Below are positions 1 to 10,409 of a DNA stretch of 64,000 bases, piece by piece. The stretch lies in NCBI GenBank assembly GCA_001600415.1, contig BCJX01000017.1:28491-92490 (forward strand), written 5' to 3'. Within the stretch, counting starts at the first letter, position 1. Each line of letters begins with the position of its first letter. The notes under the pieces were generated by a model. It searched no databases. It was given only the letters and a program-made list of their open reading frames with translations, and was not told where the DNA came from. A program made the translations under genes and the position numbers. The DNA comes from Pascua guehoae. Taxonomy: Eukaryota > Basidiomycota > Tremellomycetes > Trichosporonales > Trichosporonaceae.

Positions 1-748
1 GTCGCCTAGACCAAAGTTGGACACCACCTCTGTAGTTGCACTCTCCGGGCCGGATTGGGACCCATTCCCTCTTTAGTACGGCACTGAACTGAAACAGTTC
101 AAGAAGAAGAAGAAGACACCACCAACTCGCCATCCATTATCGACCTCTGACCTTCCTTTTCCTTGTTCCTATCCCGCGGACATGAGTCGTCTCTTCTCGT
201 ATGTGGGCATGTGAGAGGCTGAGAGTCAAACGACGAGCTGATGAGACCCAGTAACGAGAGTGACAGCAGTGGCCAACAGTGATCGACGCTGCTACAGTAC
301 CCCCCATCGCTACTACCCTGTTCCCCGTTGCCCCATACCGCAAAGCACAACCCACCCACCTACCCCGGCTTTAGCTTCCCACACCCACCCACTCATTCCT
401 ACCCGTTCCGCAGCAGCCGCCTCCCAGCCAGCCTACCTCGCCTCGCCTCCCCGCCTCGCCTCGTTTGTCTTGGATTACGCCACCCATTGTGACTGCACTA
501 GTCGTCCTTATCGCAACCCAAGACGCAGCCTGCGCAGCCCACCACCTCGTCGTCTTTTACTCTAACCACTCGCGTCGTTGCCTCTCAACGTTGCCGCCTC
601 CACATCTCTCACTCGACCCACGCACAACCACCCAGTCACCGCCGCATGCAGTAGTGTGACAGGCACTTTGTTGACCTGTCTGCTTTCGTCGCTCCCTCTT
701 CCTCTCCACTCGTCTCTACATATCCAACACGAACGCTGGCCAGCAACC
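1..748. other. upstream region without a convincing gene
   Basis: Open frames here are short, overlapping and low in protein-like character. The last ~300 bases are C/T-rich and are probably promoter and 5' leader of the F-box gene that follows. I see no RNA gene. Confidence 0.5.
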
Positions 749-3700
749 ATGGCCTCCCCACTTCCTATCCCCACGCCCACGGGCAGTTCCACCCCGCCAC
801 CACCACCACTCAGCATGGGCATGTTGACCCGCAGCGGGCGCTCGGACACTGGGTCCAGTATGGCATCCGAGCGTCTCGCGACACCCGAGACGCCCAACAT
901 GGCCGGGTTCATGCCGTCTTCGTCCAAGGGCAAGCGCCGGGCCGTTGCTTCTCCGTCTGCATACGGCTTGGGCCCCGTCTTCTCCACGAGCCCCGACGAG
1001 ATGATGCCCAGCTTGAGCCTCTCCGGCTCTAGCACTGGGTCGTTTGGACACAGCCCCATCACCCATCGCCACCGGCACCGGCGGACGAGCAGCGCGCCGT
1101 TCATGTTTGACTTTGGCGACCCGCTCGAGTTTGGCGAGGCAGAGGCAGAAGCAGAGGCAGAGGCCGAGGTGGAAGCCATGATTGAGGAGGAGGAAGACAA
1201 TGGCCCACCAGGGAACGCCAACGCCAACGACGTCATGCCCGAATCAACCAACACGATCCCATCGCACAACGCCGAAGGTGGCGGCGACCACAGCTCGTCC
1301 AGCTCGCCCGACGACGCTTTGCCACTGACCCCACCACCGGCACTGGCGCGCGAAGCGTCGAGCACGTCGCGCGCGAGCGACGTCTCTGGTCCCAGCTCGC
1401 GCCTGTCGGGCGCATCGACGCCCTCGTCCGCGTCGCGCACCCTTGGACTGGCGGTCCGTCGTGGGATTGTCAAGTCCAAGGCGAGCCTGCGCCGGCTGCG
1501 TAGCGATGGCGATAACCTGGGAGGCGCCCACGCCCCCACCCCTCCACCCAGTGGAGCCACGAGTAGTGCCATCGCCGGTGCCAGTGCAGGTCCGACAAGT
1601 ATCGGCGGGGCGGCGAGTAGCAGCAGCAACACCACTACCAACTTGCCCGACGATCATTCCGCCCCATCGCCGTCCCCTTCCCCCTCCACGCCGCGCGCGC
1701 GTCTCAAGTTCTTTCTCAACCAGACCAGGCGGCAGAGGGCGCAGTCGCTCTCGTCGTCGGCGTCCAGTTCAAATGCTCCAAGTGCAGGCCCGTCATCTGC
1801 CCAGCTCAATGCCCTCGCCGCTGCCTACGACGACTTTTCCGCCACTCACCACCCGCACCCATCGTACCGCACCGGTATCGTGCCAGGCGACCGCACCGAC
1901 GGACGAGGCACCCTCTTTGTGCGCTCGGCTCGTGTCCGACTAGGCTCCCGCCGCCACTCGTCGCTTGCCATGACTCCATCCCAGTCCCACCCGCCCCTCA
2001 ACGTCATGCTCACGTCGGCCGGTCTCCACGGTCCAACCGCACCGCTCTCAACCGACGAGCTCGTTTGGGGCACCCTCTCGTACCGGGCCCCCATTTCAAG
2101 CGTCGAGCGCTACAAGGTTGACCATTTCACCACCCGTCTCCCGCGCGAACTCAAGCTTGGCGTTCTCAAGGCCCTCGTCGATAGCTATGAAGCGGACGGA
2201 AGGACCGGACGGTGGGACGGGATCAACGGTGCTCGCCGCGAGCTCATCCGCCTGAGCAGGGTACGTCTAAACTCGCCTTTTGTTGTTACTAACTTGTACC
2301 CCAGGTGTCGAAAGAATGGCGCAGCCTGTGTTTTGATGGGTCGTTCTGGACACACGCTGATTTCACCCCGTTTGCCGCAGTGCTCCACCCAGAGACGATG
2401 CGCGCGATTGTCGCTCACGCCCGTCCATGTGTCAAGGACCTCAAGCTCCAAGGGCTTGAATGCATCCCGGGAGAGACGGTAACGAATGCACCCGACCTCG
2501 ACTGCCTCTACAACCGCGACGACATTTACCCTGAGCCTCCGCTCAAGTGCTTTACGTCGCTCGTGTCCCTCGACTTGCGTGGCTGCCACACTCTGACAGA
2601 GTCGGACGTCATTGGCATCCTGTCCATGTCGCCGGGCCTGAAAAAGCTCAACCTCAAGGGCTCGCGTCTACGTCTCACGTACATTCTCCTCGCCGTGCGC
2701 GAAAAGATTGACGCACTCGAGGAAATCGACCTATCGCGCTGTCTCCTGATTGAGTTTTCCAATGTCGAGACGTTTGTCTGCACACTCAACCCGCGCCAGC
2801 GCAATGCGTTGCACACGCTCCGCATCGCCGGTCTCAACAACCCCACCGGTGTCCACTTGCTCAAATGGATCAGTCTGCTTTTGCCAAACCTCAAAGTCCT
2901 CGACATGATGGGGTGCCGTTGGCTGGGCTACGGCGACATTGAAGACTACGTCACCGCCCTTGGCGACGCCATGTCCCCGCTCCAGCACCTCGTTCTCTCG
3001 AGCTGCACAAACCTCACCGCCGAGGCGTTTGAGCTCCTCGTCGGCCGCCTCCCTGAGATGCGTCTCTTTGAGGCTGCCGGTCTCGAGGCAGTATTTTATC
3101 TCGACCCCCCGCCGACCCTCGCGGCGCTCGTTGGTAGCATGCCCAAGCTCGAGCGTCTCGACCTCGACAGCACTGGCAGATATGGCGGTGTGTGCGACCG
3201 CCTCATTCACGAACTCATCCCTGGTGCGTCTGCGGGCTCGCCCCTCGTTGAGAGCCAACTTGTCGAGCTCCGCATTGGATTGGCAAAGAACGTTACTGCC
3301 GCCGCGCTCCTTCGACTCGTGCAGGCACTGCCGAAACTGCGCATCCTTGAAGCCGACGTAAGTCTAGCCTGTCCCCAGTTTTTTATCGAAGCCCGCAACG
3401 GTTCCATTTGCGACACTGTCCACGACCGAAATCTTCCACATACGCCCATCCTCCCAATCCTCCCACCCCAGCGCTGCAGGCCAACTCCCAATGGCCCACC
3501 GCTGCTGAAGTGAATCTGTCCATGGCGACACACTCTGCACATGCTGCCCCTTCACCCGGCTCCCCCTCCCCCATACCCCCTCCCCTCCGGCCCATCCCCC
3601 CACCCCCCCCCTTTTCTCCTAATCCTCCCATTCTCCCAATCCTACCATTCTCCCAATCCTCTCAATCCTCCTAATCCTCCCGCAACCTTCCCATACACCG

Positions 3701-4127
3701 TCCCCGTTACACCCATGCTCACCCACAGGCTACCGAGGCAGACGACTCGGTCATGCGCGAGTTTATTGCCCGCCGGCGCACGGCCGACGCGTCTCTCTCC
3801 CTCGTCGACTGCCACAGCCTCACGCCCGCGAGCTACACCGAAGTGGCCGGCAAGACGCGTGCGCGCGCAGGCTGGGACGACTATACCGCCGGCCCATTTA
3901 CCTACTCTGACATTGACATGGAACCGCGCCCCGTCGTCAAGACGTTCTGGGCGTGGCGCCGCGTCGGCGTGCCCCGCCACTGGCGCGAGGCGCGAGAGCA
4001 GGCCGAGCGTGATCTGGGCGAGCGCAGCACGTACTCGCCCCCGCGCACACCAGGGATCAGCCGCTCTGGGTGGTGGCGGACCGAGGATCCCGACGATCTC
4101 GAGCGGGGTGCGTGCTCTATCATGTAG
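749..4127 (+). CDS. F-box/leucine-rich-repeat protein with C-terminal CaaX box
   Basis: Model: exons 749-2260, 2305-3357 and 3729-4127; about 987 residues. The first ATG in good context (AACCATGG) was chosen over an upstream in-frame ATG at 578. The first ~430 residues are low-complexity Ser/Pro/Ala with an Ala-Glu run. An F-box-like segment spans intron 1: LPRELKLGVLKALV, then LSRVSKEWRSLCFDGSFW. About 350 residues of irregular leucine-rich repeats follow (LKKLNLKGS, LEEIDLSRC, LKVLDMMGC). The protein ends in CSIM followed directly by the stop, which fits a farnesylation CaaX box. F-box/LRR proteins are substrate receptors of SCF ubiquitin ligases; a prenylated one would act at a membrane, as known for animal FBXL2 (inference here). 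Intron 1 is 44 nt with a TACTAAC branch. Intron 2 is 371 nt, C/T-rich with tandem CCTCCCAAT-like repeats, and is the least certain part. A hairpin repeat begins 36 nt after the stop. Confidence 0.8.
2261..2304 (+). other. intron 1 of the F-box gene
   Basis: 44-nt intron with GTACGT donor, TTACTAAC branch site and CCCCAG acceptor. It joins two phase-0 exons in the middle of the F-box and sets the pattern for the very short introns seen across the window. Confidence 0.8.
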
Positions 4128-4162
4128 GAGAGGGCACCCACCGTGTCCGCCCCGAATACTCT

Positions 4163-4190
4163 CCGCGCTCCCCCATCGGGGCGAGCGCGG
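4163..4190. repeat. dispersed GC hairpin, copy 1
   Basis: CCGCGCTCCCCC and GGGGCGAGCGCGG form imperfect palindromic arms. The copy lies 36 nt after the F-box gene's stop codon, so it is probably in the 3' UTR. Confidence 0.6.
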
Positions 4191-4416
4191 CACCCCCAAC
4201 GCCCCCAACCCTCCAGGGGAGCGCAGGTCAAGAAGGTGAAAGGAAGAGGGAGGGGGGAGGGAGGATATCAAGACGTACACGTTCAGATTGGAGACGAAGT
4301 GGAGGCAGAAGAAGAAAGACAGGGATGAGGAGGAATCGCCCTCACGTCATCTGCAATCAAAATTACCCAAAGTCTCGACGTGTTGTAAGTCTTGTAGACA
4401 TTGTGTATACCGTCTG

Positions 4417-4459
4417 AACCCCCGCGCTCCCCCCAAGGGGGAGCGGGGCCTTTTGCTTT
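4417..4459 (-). repeat. dispersed GC hairpin, copy 2
   Basis: Palindrome CCCCCGCGCTCCCCCC / GGGGGAGCGGGGCC followed by TTTTGCTTT. Read on the minus strand it has the A-rich flank AAAGCAAAAGGCC typical of the family. Confidence 0.75.
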
Positions 4460-5064
4460 ATGTATCGTCATTTCTCAAGTGGGCCATGCGGCCTGTTTCG
4501 TGACATTCTGACCGCCCTCTCGTCATTTATCCGCGAAGGCGTCGTTCTCGAGATTGAGTCGCTGGCAAGCCAAGACCTGAGCACAAAGGCCAAGGACGAA
4601 AGTCCCAAGTCTGAGCAAGAGGAGACGGCGACAACTCCCAAGGCGGGCCATCAGGAATCACCGCGGATACGTCCCGTCCATTGATCCCTGGCGGGTGTCT
4701 GATGCCTGGCTCGGCTTTGCCCACGCGTTGAGCAGGCATGTGCATTCCAAACAACCTCTCAGCTGTGGCATCTTCGTGAACATCTATTCTCCACCACTTA
4801 CATTGAAGCTCACACAATCAGAGCCGCAACAGCTGCCCCCTCAAACAGCCTTCACCAACACCCCCATCCCTTCTGGGCCCGATGCCGACTGCAGCTGTGC
4901 TCTTCTGCCCGTATCCCGCACCTGCAACGGGAGTGTGGGATACATACTGACCGTCTCCTACGTATGGCACGCTGCATTTCCAACATTTTTCCACCACGCC
5001 CCAGTAACCAGCAACCTCCTTGGTCCACCATGAACCACAAAAACGAACTCTACAGCGCTCACAA
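4460..5064. other. intergenic, nothing recognised
   Basis: Short overlapping frames only, without splice-joined continuity or a recognisable domain. Confidence 0.5.
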
Positions 5065-5135
5065 TACATTGTGAGGGAATCGAACCCCCGCCACCTCCGT
5101 GGGAAGAAGGAATGATACCATTTCACCAACAATGT
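5065..5135 (-). tRNA. tRNA-Gly (anticodon CCC)
   Basis: 71 nt, no intron. On the minus strand the acceptor stem ACATTGT pairs perfectly with ACAATGT, followed by discriminator A. D arm GTGA-AATGGTA-TCAT. Anticodon stem CCTTC/GGAGG encloses loop TTCCCAC, so the anticodon is CCC (plus-strand GGG at 5101-5103). T arm is GGGGG-TTCGATT-CCCTC. The first pair is A1-U72, which is uncommon. Reading the anticodon as TCC would break the stem. Confidence 0.85.
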
Positions 5136-6006
5136 CTCGATGTTTTACATGCTGCTGCTCACCCCGGCCGCTAGGCCCCTGCGACGCTTTGGTTCTTGGC
5201 TTGTGTCATGCTGCTGCTGTTTTACGGAGCAGGCAGCTACTGTACGGTAAAGCACCCCCAAGTGGGGTCCAAGTGGCGCCTGGCATGGCGTCGACGATGA
5301 TCAAGCTCGAGATTGACAAAGTCGCGATGGTCGCCTTGGGTGGTCGGAGAAACCCCACAACAGCCAAGACTTCAGAGGGATGGCTTTGGCCTCCTCGTCC
5401 ACTGACCCCTTTCCGCAAAGCATTGACCCCTCCAGGCTGGGCATTGCGACTGGATGTGTACGCGTCCGTGAGAGCGGAGTCGAGAGCAGTGCTGCGCACT
5501 GCGTACTGCGCACTCCAAGTCTGCCTGTCGAAGAAGCAACAAAGGTGGTTCCTAGGGATCTGTGCCCGATGGTTGGAGGGTCTGAGCAGCTCGAGCGCGT
5601 CTGGTGAGCGGTCCAAGCGGTCAAATATTTGCGTCATTGCTCCAAGATGATTGTGACCTGGACTGCACTTGGGGGAGGAGGATGTGCATGGGGCATTGCC
5701 ACCGGTGCATGGGTCGGCGCGACCATGTGGACGCGACTTGCCAAGGCCTTTGTCGGCTGACTCGTCTCGCCTCTGCACTGCCTCGCTTGTCTCTCTGAAC
5801 AGATCGCTTGCTTGGTCTCCTGCTCGTCCTTCTGCATCGCTGTCGCGGCCTATTTCAATCTCATCACCTACTGTAGCCACTCTCACATCACCCGCCTTTG
5901 TTCCCTCCCACCGACGTATCGCCTTTGTTCCCTCCCACCGACGTATCGCCTTTGTTCCCTCCCACCGACGTATCGGCGTCTTCTACAAGTACCAATCCCC
6001 GCCCAC
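5136..6006. other. intergenic and 5' leader of BTB-like gene
   Basis: No gene recognised. A minus-strand frame covers 5206-5886 but has no recognisable features. The right end holds a 27-bp tandem repeat (separate entry). Confidence 0.5.
5895..5975 (+). repeat. 27-bp tandem repeat, 3 copies
   Basis: Three identical units starting CCTTTGTTCCCTCCCACCGA, 32 nt before the chosen start codon of the BTB-like gene; therefore likely in its leader. Confidence 0.9.
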
Positions 6007-7362
6007 ATGGACACACTTCACGTCCGCATTCCCTCAAACCCCGGGTCGTCGAACCCGGGGTCGTCACCCCTGCCGTCCCCGACGGACGGGTATCCCAAGA
6101 TCACCTTTGTCATCGCCAACGACGAAAGAATGACACACCATGCATTTGATGCCGACCTGAGTCGGCTCGCCACTTATTCGCCGCAATTTCGCCAACTCCT
6201 CGACGACTACTCGGGGCCCATCGTTCGCGACCTCCCCTGGGACCTGCCCGAGGTATGGCACTTTATCACTTCGGCGACGCAGCATCAACCGCCGGAAGGG
6301 CGCCTTGCTTTCATGTCGCAGATGATGGCGCCGTCAATCTACCGCGATGTGCCCGTGCTGGACAACTATGAGCTCGAGCAGCTCTTTGCCACAATGACCC
6401 GGTACGACATGGCCGACTTTGGCAAATTCGTCATGGGCAAGATTGCGTGGGACGAAAAGAAGAATCCGGGCACGTACGACCCGAGCGTCATCTACGCCGT
6501 CCACGTCCTGGCCGGAGACACGGGCTCGGCGTCGTCCGCCACCACCCCCAGCGCTCCCGCCGAAGCCCGCGCTGCCCCGAAAGGGGAACCGCGGCCCTGT
6601 GCTTTTACTCAATCAATGGTCAAGCTCGCGTGCCGCCGCATCCTCGCCCTCGGCCTTACCACTCGCACAGTCTACAGCATGCTCATTGAGCCCTGGCAAA
6701 GCGTCACGCGCAAACTGGCCCGAGACATGACTGTTCCCGACCAAGAATACCGCCGCGCAAAAAAAGCGGCCGCGTACCACGACAAGCTCGAGGCCGAGCT
6801 CGAGAACCGCCGAGACCACTTTGAACAGTTCAGCGACGACCTGTACGGCACAGCCCTCGACACTGTTGGCTTTTGTCGCCGCGGCGCGTGCAAGTCGTCG
6901 ATCGACTACGACGGCAGCATTGGGGCAATGCATGCCGACATTGCCAACGCTTGGTTTGCCTACCACGTCGCCCACCAGGATAGCGACGTCGCAGACCAGC
7001 CCAAGATTTCATGCACACATTGCTACGAGCGTTGGTCCAGGGCCGCACGCGACTGTTTCAGGCGTAGGCGCTACTATGACGATTTTGTCAAGAGTAAGAA
7101 CCCGCAGAGACAACAAAAAGCTCATGGACAGTTTACTGAGTCGTTTGGTGGCACCGGCGTAGTCCACCACCGCTGTCCCCTCGAATCGAACGAACCCCCC
7201 AACCGGTACAGCTCGAACCTTGGTCCTCGCCACCTGGTGGCAGCGATTGTTTCCGCTGGAAGATGGAACTCGGCGGACGCCACTTGTTGTCGCCCAGCAG
7301 TTGTGAGTAGCACTGTTTCCATTCCAGACCATTCTCTCCCTACGTTGCAGCCCAGTGGCTAA
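6007..7362 (+). CDS. BTB/POZ-like hypothetical protein
   Basis: About 451 residues from ATG 6007 (CACATGGAC); upstream in-frame ATGs fall before the 27-bp repeats and were not used. Residues ~30-150 look like a divergent BTB/POZ fold: a short strand ITFVIAND, then HHAFDADLSRLATYSPQFRQLL, then the helical part ending in a cytosine-rich linker. BTB domains mediate dimerisation and often Cullin-3 binding; no partner domain is recognised. The C-terminal part has CRRGACKSS and CTHCYERW, possibly a metal site. A dispersed hairpin repeat (6566-6610) is read through in frame. The 3' end is uncertain: a GTGAGT donor at 7303 could splice to 7402, continuing in the same frame to about 7660 (segment beginning MPHVRKPLVANES). 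Function unknown. Confidence 0.55.
   Translation: MDTLHVRIPSNPGSSNPGSSPLPSPTDGYPKITFVIANDERMTHHAFDADLSRLATYSPQFRQLLDDYSGPIVRDLPWDLPEVWHFITSATQHQPPEGRLAFMSQMMAPSIYRDVPVLDNYELEQLFATMTRYDMADFGKFVMGKIAWDEKKNPGTYDPSVIYAVHVLAGDTGSASSATTPSAPAEARAAPKGEPRPCAFTQSMVKLACRRILALGLTTRTVYSMLIEPWQSVTRKLARDMTVPDQEYRRAKKAAAYHDKLEAELENRRDHFEQFSDDLYGTALDTVGFCRRGACKSSIDYDGSIGAMHADIANAWFAYHVAHQDSDVADQPKISCTHCYERWSRAARDCFRRRRYYDDFVKSKNPQRQQKAHGQFTESFGGTGVVHHRCPLESNEPPNRYSSNLGPRHLVAAIVSAGRWNSADATCCRPAVVSSTVSIPDHSLPTLQPSG
6566..6610 (-). repeat. dispersed GC hairpin inside the BTB-like CDS, copy 3
   Basis: CCCGCGCTGCCCC-GAAA-GGGGAACCGCGGCCC then GTGCTTTTACTC. The minus strand gives the family flank GAGTAAAAGCAC followed by GGGCCGCGG. 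It keeps the coding frame open. Confidence 0.8.
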
Positions 7363-8338
7363 TGCTTCAGTTCGCACAACCATCCGACCCGGGCCGTCGA
7401 GATGCCGCACGTACGCAAACCCCTTGTAGCAAACGAATCATATGTAATAAATTGCAAGTACGAGACTGTCGCTAACCGGTCCTTGCCTGACGTTGTATTT
7501 GGGACTGCCAAGACGGTGGCCCCCAATAGGAACATCCAACATGACTGGCGCCCGCCGCCAGCGTACTCGTGGTTGGAATGCGAGGGTAAGTGGGAGCTGA
7601 CAGGGCAATCGATGCTGTGTGAGAAGCTCGCCCAGACCCATGTCGCAGCCATCGAGCTGGTCAGTACCCCACCTATGAGTAATTCAACCTGTCAGCTCTG
7701 CCCATCTGTTAGAAGGCCTGGGACAACGATAAAATGTGGGCAGCTTGCTGTCAAGCTGCCCACATCAAGCTGCCCACATCAACGGCCAATATGCCACACA
7801 CGGTCACAACAACGAATTGATCCCGCGCGACTCTAACGAGGTCCTCACATTGCCTTGTTGCGTGAACCTAACAAAAGTCGACGACCCCTGTCGACACCCA
7901 GTCGAGACTCATGCTTAAGCGCATGTCGTCACATCGACCCTAATCGCACCTGCCAACAAACCCTGTTGGCGGGGTGCTCTCGAGGTGCCCCTTTGAGTGT
8001 GGGGAGTTAGATTGTAACTCACCCGCATATCAGCCTCTTTACACATCCGCGGCTGAAACGCGTGGTGCCAGGAATAGCAAGGTTTAACGCGCGATAAGAG
8101 AAAGACGTGACACACAAACCTGATAAAGGTCACTGTGAGGGGACACTGCATGGCCTTAGGGGCGGGTTCGTGGGTCGATCCGTGCACTGTAAACTCTGTG
8201 CGACTCGTTACTCTTTGCAGATCTTCCCCTTGCACATTGGTAGAACATCCATGCTCCATGCACAAGTTCCAACCATACCTACCACTCTTCCTCGCCTCCC
8301 ACTCTGTCCAACTCGGCCCACATTCTTTCCGCAGCAAC
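7363..8338. other. intergenic; possible extra exon of the BTB-like gene
   Basis: The frame 7402-7836 is open and fairly protein-like up to a GTCAGT at ~7660. It could be a further exon of the upstream gene, but no clean splice join was found. The rest shows nothing apart from the hairpin. Confidence 0.35.
7734..7779. repeat. hairpin plus direct repeat
   Basis: ATGTGGGCAGCTTG (7734-7747) is followed after 3 nt by its exact reverse complement CAAGCTGCCCACAT (7751-7764), which is then repeated directly at 7766-7779. Confidence 0.85.
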
Positions 8339-10409
8339 ATGGCGGCCGTGTTTCAGCCGGGGGACAAGTGGCGCTTGCCACTGTCCCCTCTCGTCCAACC
8401 TAGGACGCGGCGGGTTGTTTCACCCGAGGCAATTCGGCGACCACGGTACGTCTTGTCACCCGATGTCCTGCAGGTGAGTCCTTGGGGCAACTGACACGTG
8501 CAGCCCAAAGTACATCCTCGTCCTGGCGCTGGCCGTGTCCGCCTTTGTCGTCGCGACCCTCCTCCACTTGAACGGGACGTTTGATCTCTTGCAGCTTCCG
8601 TTCTTCGCTACGGGTCAGAGCCGACACGAGTGCGCGGCGCGATCGCTGCGGATCAGCGCGTTCCGGGATGAACTGTGTCGACAGTACCCGCCAATGTGAG
8701 CTGTTCCCGTGTTCTGTGGTGGCACTCGTGACATGTGGGGTATGTCCTAACGTCAGCGAAAAGGGTGGTCGCGAGGTACGCGGGCGCAACTTTGCCGCGC
8801 TGGACCGTTTGAGCAAGTGTGTCGCAGAGGGCACTTGTGGTCCGAACGAGGATAAGATTGCGCTCCTCGCGAGCCACCACTTTGGTGAGTCCACTTGAGT
8901 AGTGGCCGCTATGCCAGTGTCCCTTCCCAGCACTGCTAACCGACCAGGCCAATCGCTCGCTGGGTATACCGCGGGAGAGAACGTCTGGTACGTCTGGGCC
9001 AGCCCCGGAGCCCCTGTCGACGCAATCTTGACAGCCCACACTCAACCCACACTGATCAGGCGTCCAGTCGCTGACGCACAGGGGCAAGTCGACGCTAGAC
9101 GCGTTCGCCTACAACAACTACACGACGCTCCTCTCGTGGAGCTCGCTCGACACGCTCTTCATCTACCAGGGGCTGGCGGACATGGTCCGCGTCGTGTTCT
9201 GGGAGCCCGAGGCGCTGCGGCGGTGCATTGCGCGCAACGCGTCCAACTGGCAAGACCTGGAAGACGCCGAAGACGACAAGGCGCCGTGGCAGGTGGGCGC
9301 CAAGGCATGTATCCAGTCGGCCGACTACCCCGAGGGCATCCCGTACTGGAAGTCGTTTGCGTGGCACTACTTTGGCGGGTGGGGCGGCGGCGCCAACCCC
9401 CTCGGCGCAGACTGGACGCTCGCGCCTGAAAACTACGCACAGTCCTACGCGGGCAAGGCGGCGAATACCGACTCAAAGATTGCAATGGCCAAGAGCTCCT
9501 ATCTCGGCTACTCGATCGAGGACAAGTGTACCCCCGCACCGAGCTATGCGCACCGCGACCGCCAGCACCGCGCCGTCATCCTCGCCAAGCGGACAATGTA
9601 CTTTGAGCCCCGGTGGAACTACTTTTACAACCTCCTCCACGGCGTCGAGCACGCAGTCGCCCCCGATAGCTCCGGGACGGCCTTCAAGTTTGTCGTCATG
9701 GCCGGTGGCGACGCGGGGGAGCCGGAACCGCTGGCGGAGCCGGGTCTCGAGTCGATCGGACGCAGGCCGTACGACGAGTGGATCGAGACGGTCGCTCGAA
9801 GCAAGGCGTATGTCGGAATTGGATACCCCTCAAACTCGCCGTCACGTACGTTTCGCAGAGGAATGGCAAACCAAGCCAGCTGACGCGCCCAGACTACGAT
9901 GCACTATGCAGTGGCGTGCCCTTTATCAATGTGTGAGCGTACCCTGCGGTACCATCTCTAACGAAAGCATCACCATTTGGGACGAAAACGACCCCAGCAA
10001 CAAGGACGCATGGACCACCCAGTCGGACGCACTCAAGGACATTCCCGAGCCTTATGTGTACCACGTCGTATGTCATTGCACAAGGCCCCATCCTGACACC
10101 TAGTATGCCCACGACGCCGAGGGCCTCACGAGCGCCATCCAGCGTGCGGTCGAGACGCCCATCGATCGCTACATTCGTAAGACTGACAGGGCAGGACAGA
10201 AGCTGACGCCCAGCACCGCACATGCGGAGGGAAAGCGTGGCCGAGCGGCATCGGATCATGATCGAGACGGACTGGCAGTCCGAGTGTAGAAAGACGGTCG
10301 AGTCGGCTGAGTTGGAGGAGGTAAGCCCTTCAGGTCGGATGGTCGCTCACTCCAGCAGACGTATTGCATGGATGCGGCTGGCCCCGCGTCGTTCGTGGCG
10401 CCCACGTGA
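8339..10409 (+). CDS. GT18-like (MGAT5-type) glycosyltransferase, type II membrane protein
   Basis: Ten exons: 8339-8445, 8504-8695, 8757-8884, 8948-8987, 9082-9845, 9893-9932, 9968-10067, 10104-10176, 10214-10320, 10359-10409; about 533 residues. All joins keep phase. The short N-terminal cytosolic part is followed by one membrane helix (YILVLALAVSAFVVATLL), as in Golgi type II glycosyltransferases. The lumenal part has the features I associate with family 18 (alpha-1,6-mannosylglycoprotein 6-beta-GlcNAc transferase): LLASHHF, GYTAGENVW, DTLFIYQ, VVFWEP, GIPYWKSF, NPLGADWTL and PSHYDALCSGVPFINV, then YVYHV and ETPIDRYIPP. The intron 4 acceptor at 9081 was preferred because the CAG at 9059 breaks the frame. 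Intron 9 is optional: without it the frame ends at 10449. The role would be in secretory-pathway protein glycosylation (family inference). Confidence 0.8.

Noticed and set aside
562..1641. 359-codon minus-strand frame
   Set aside because: It is the antisense shadow of the Ser/Pro-rich first exon of the F-box gene.
7094..7131. Possible 38-nt intron in the BTB-like gene
   Set aside because: Splicing gives an immediate stop and there is no branch-point motif.
9060..9081. Exon 5 of the glycosyltransferase starting at 9060
   Set aside because: It breaks the frame. The acceptor at 9081 keeps phase and restores the conserved spacing between ENVW and DTLFIYQ.
10230..10260. GTGGCCGAGCGGCATCGG resembles a tRNA D arm
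   Set aside because: It lies inside exon 9 of the glycosyltransferase and no acceptor, anticodon or T arm follows.
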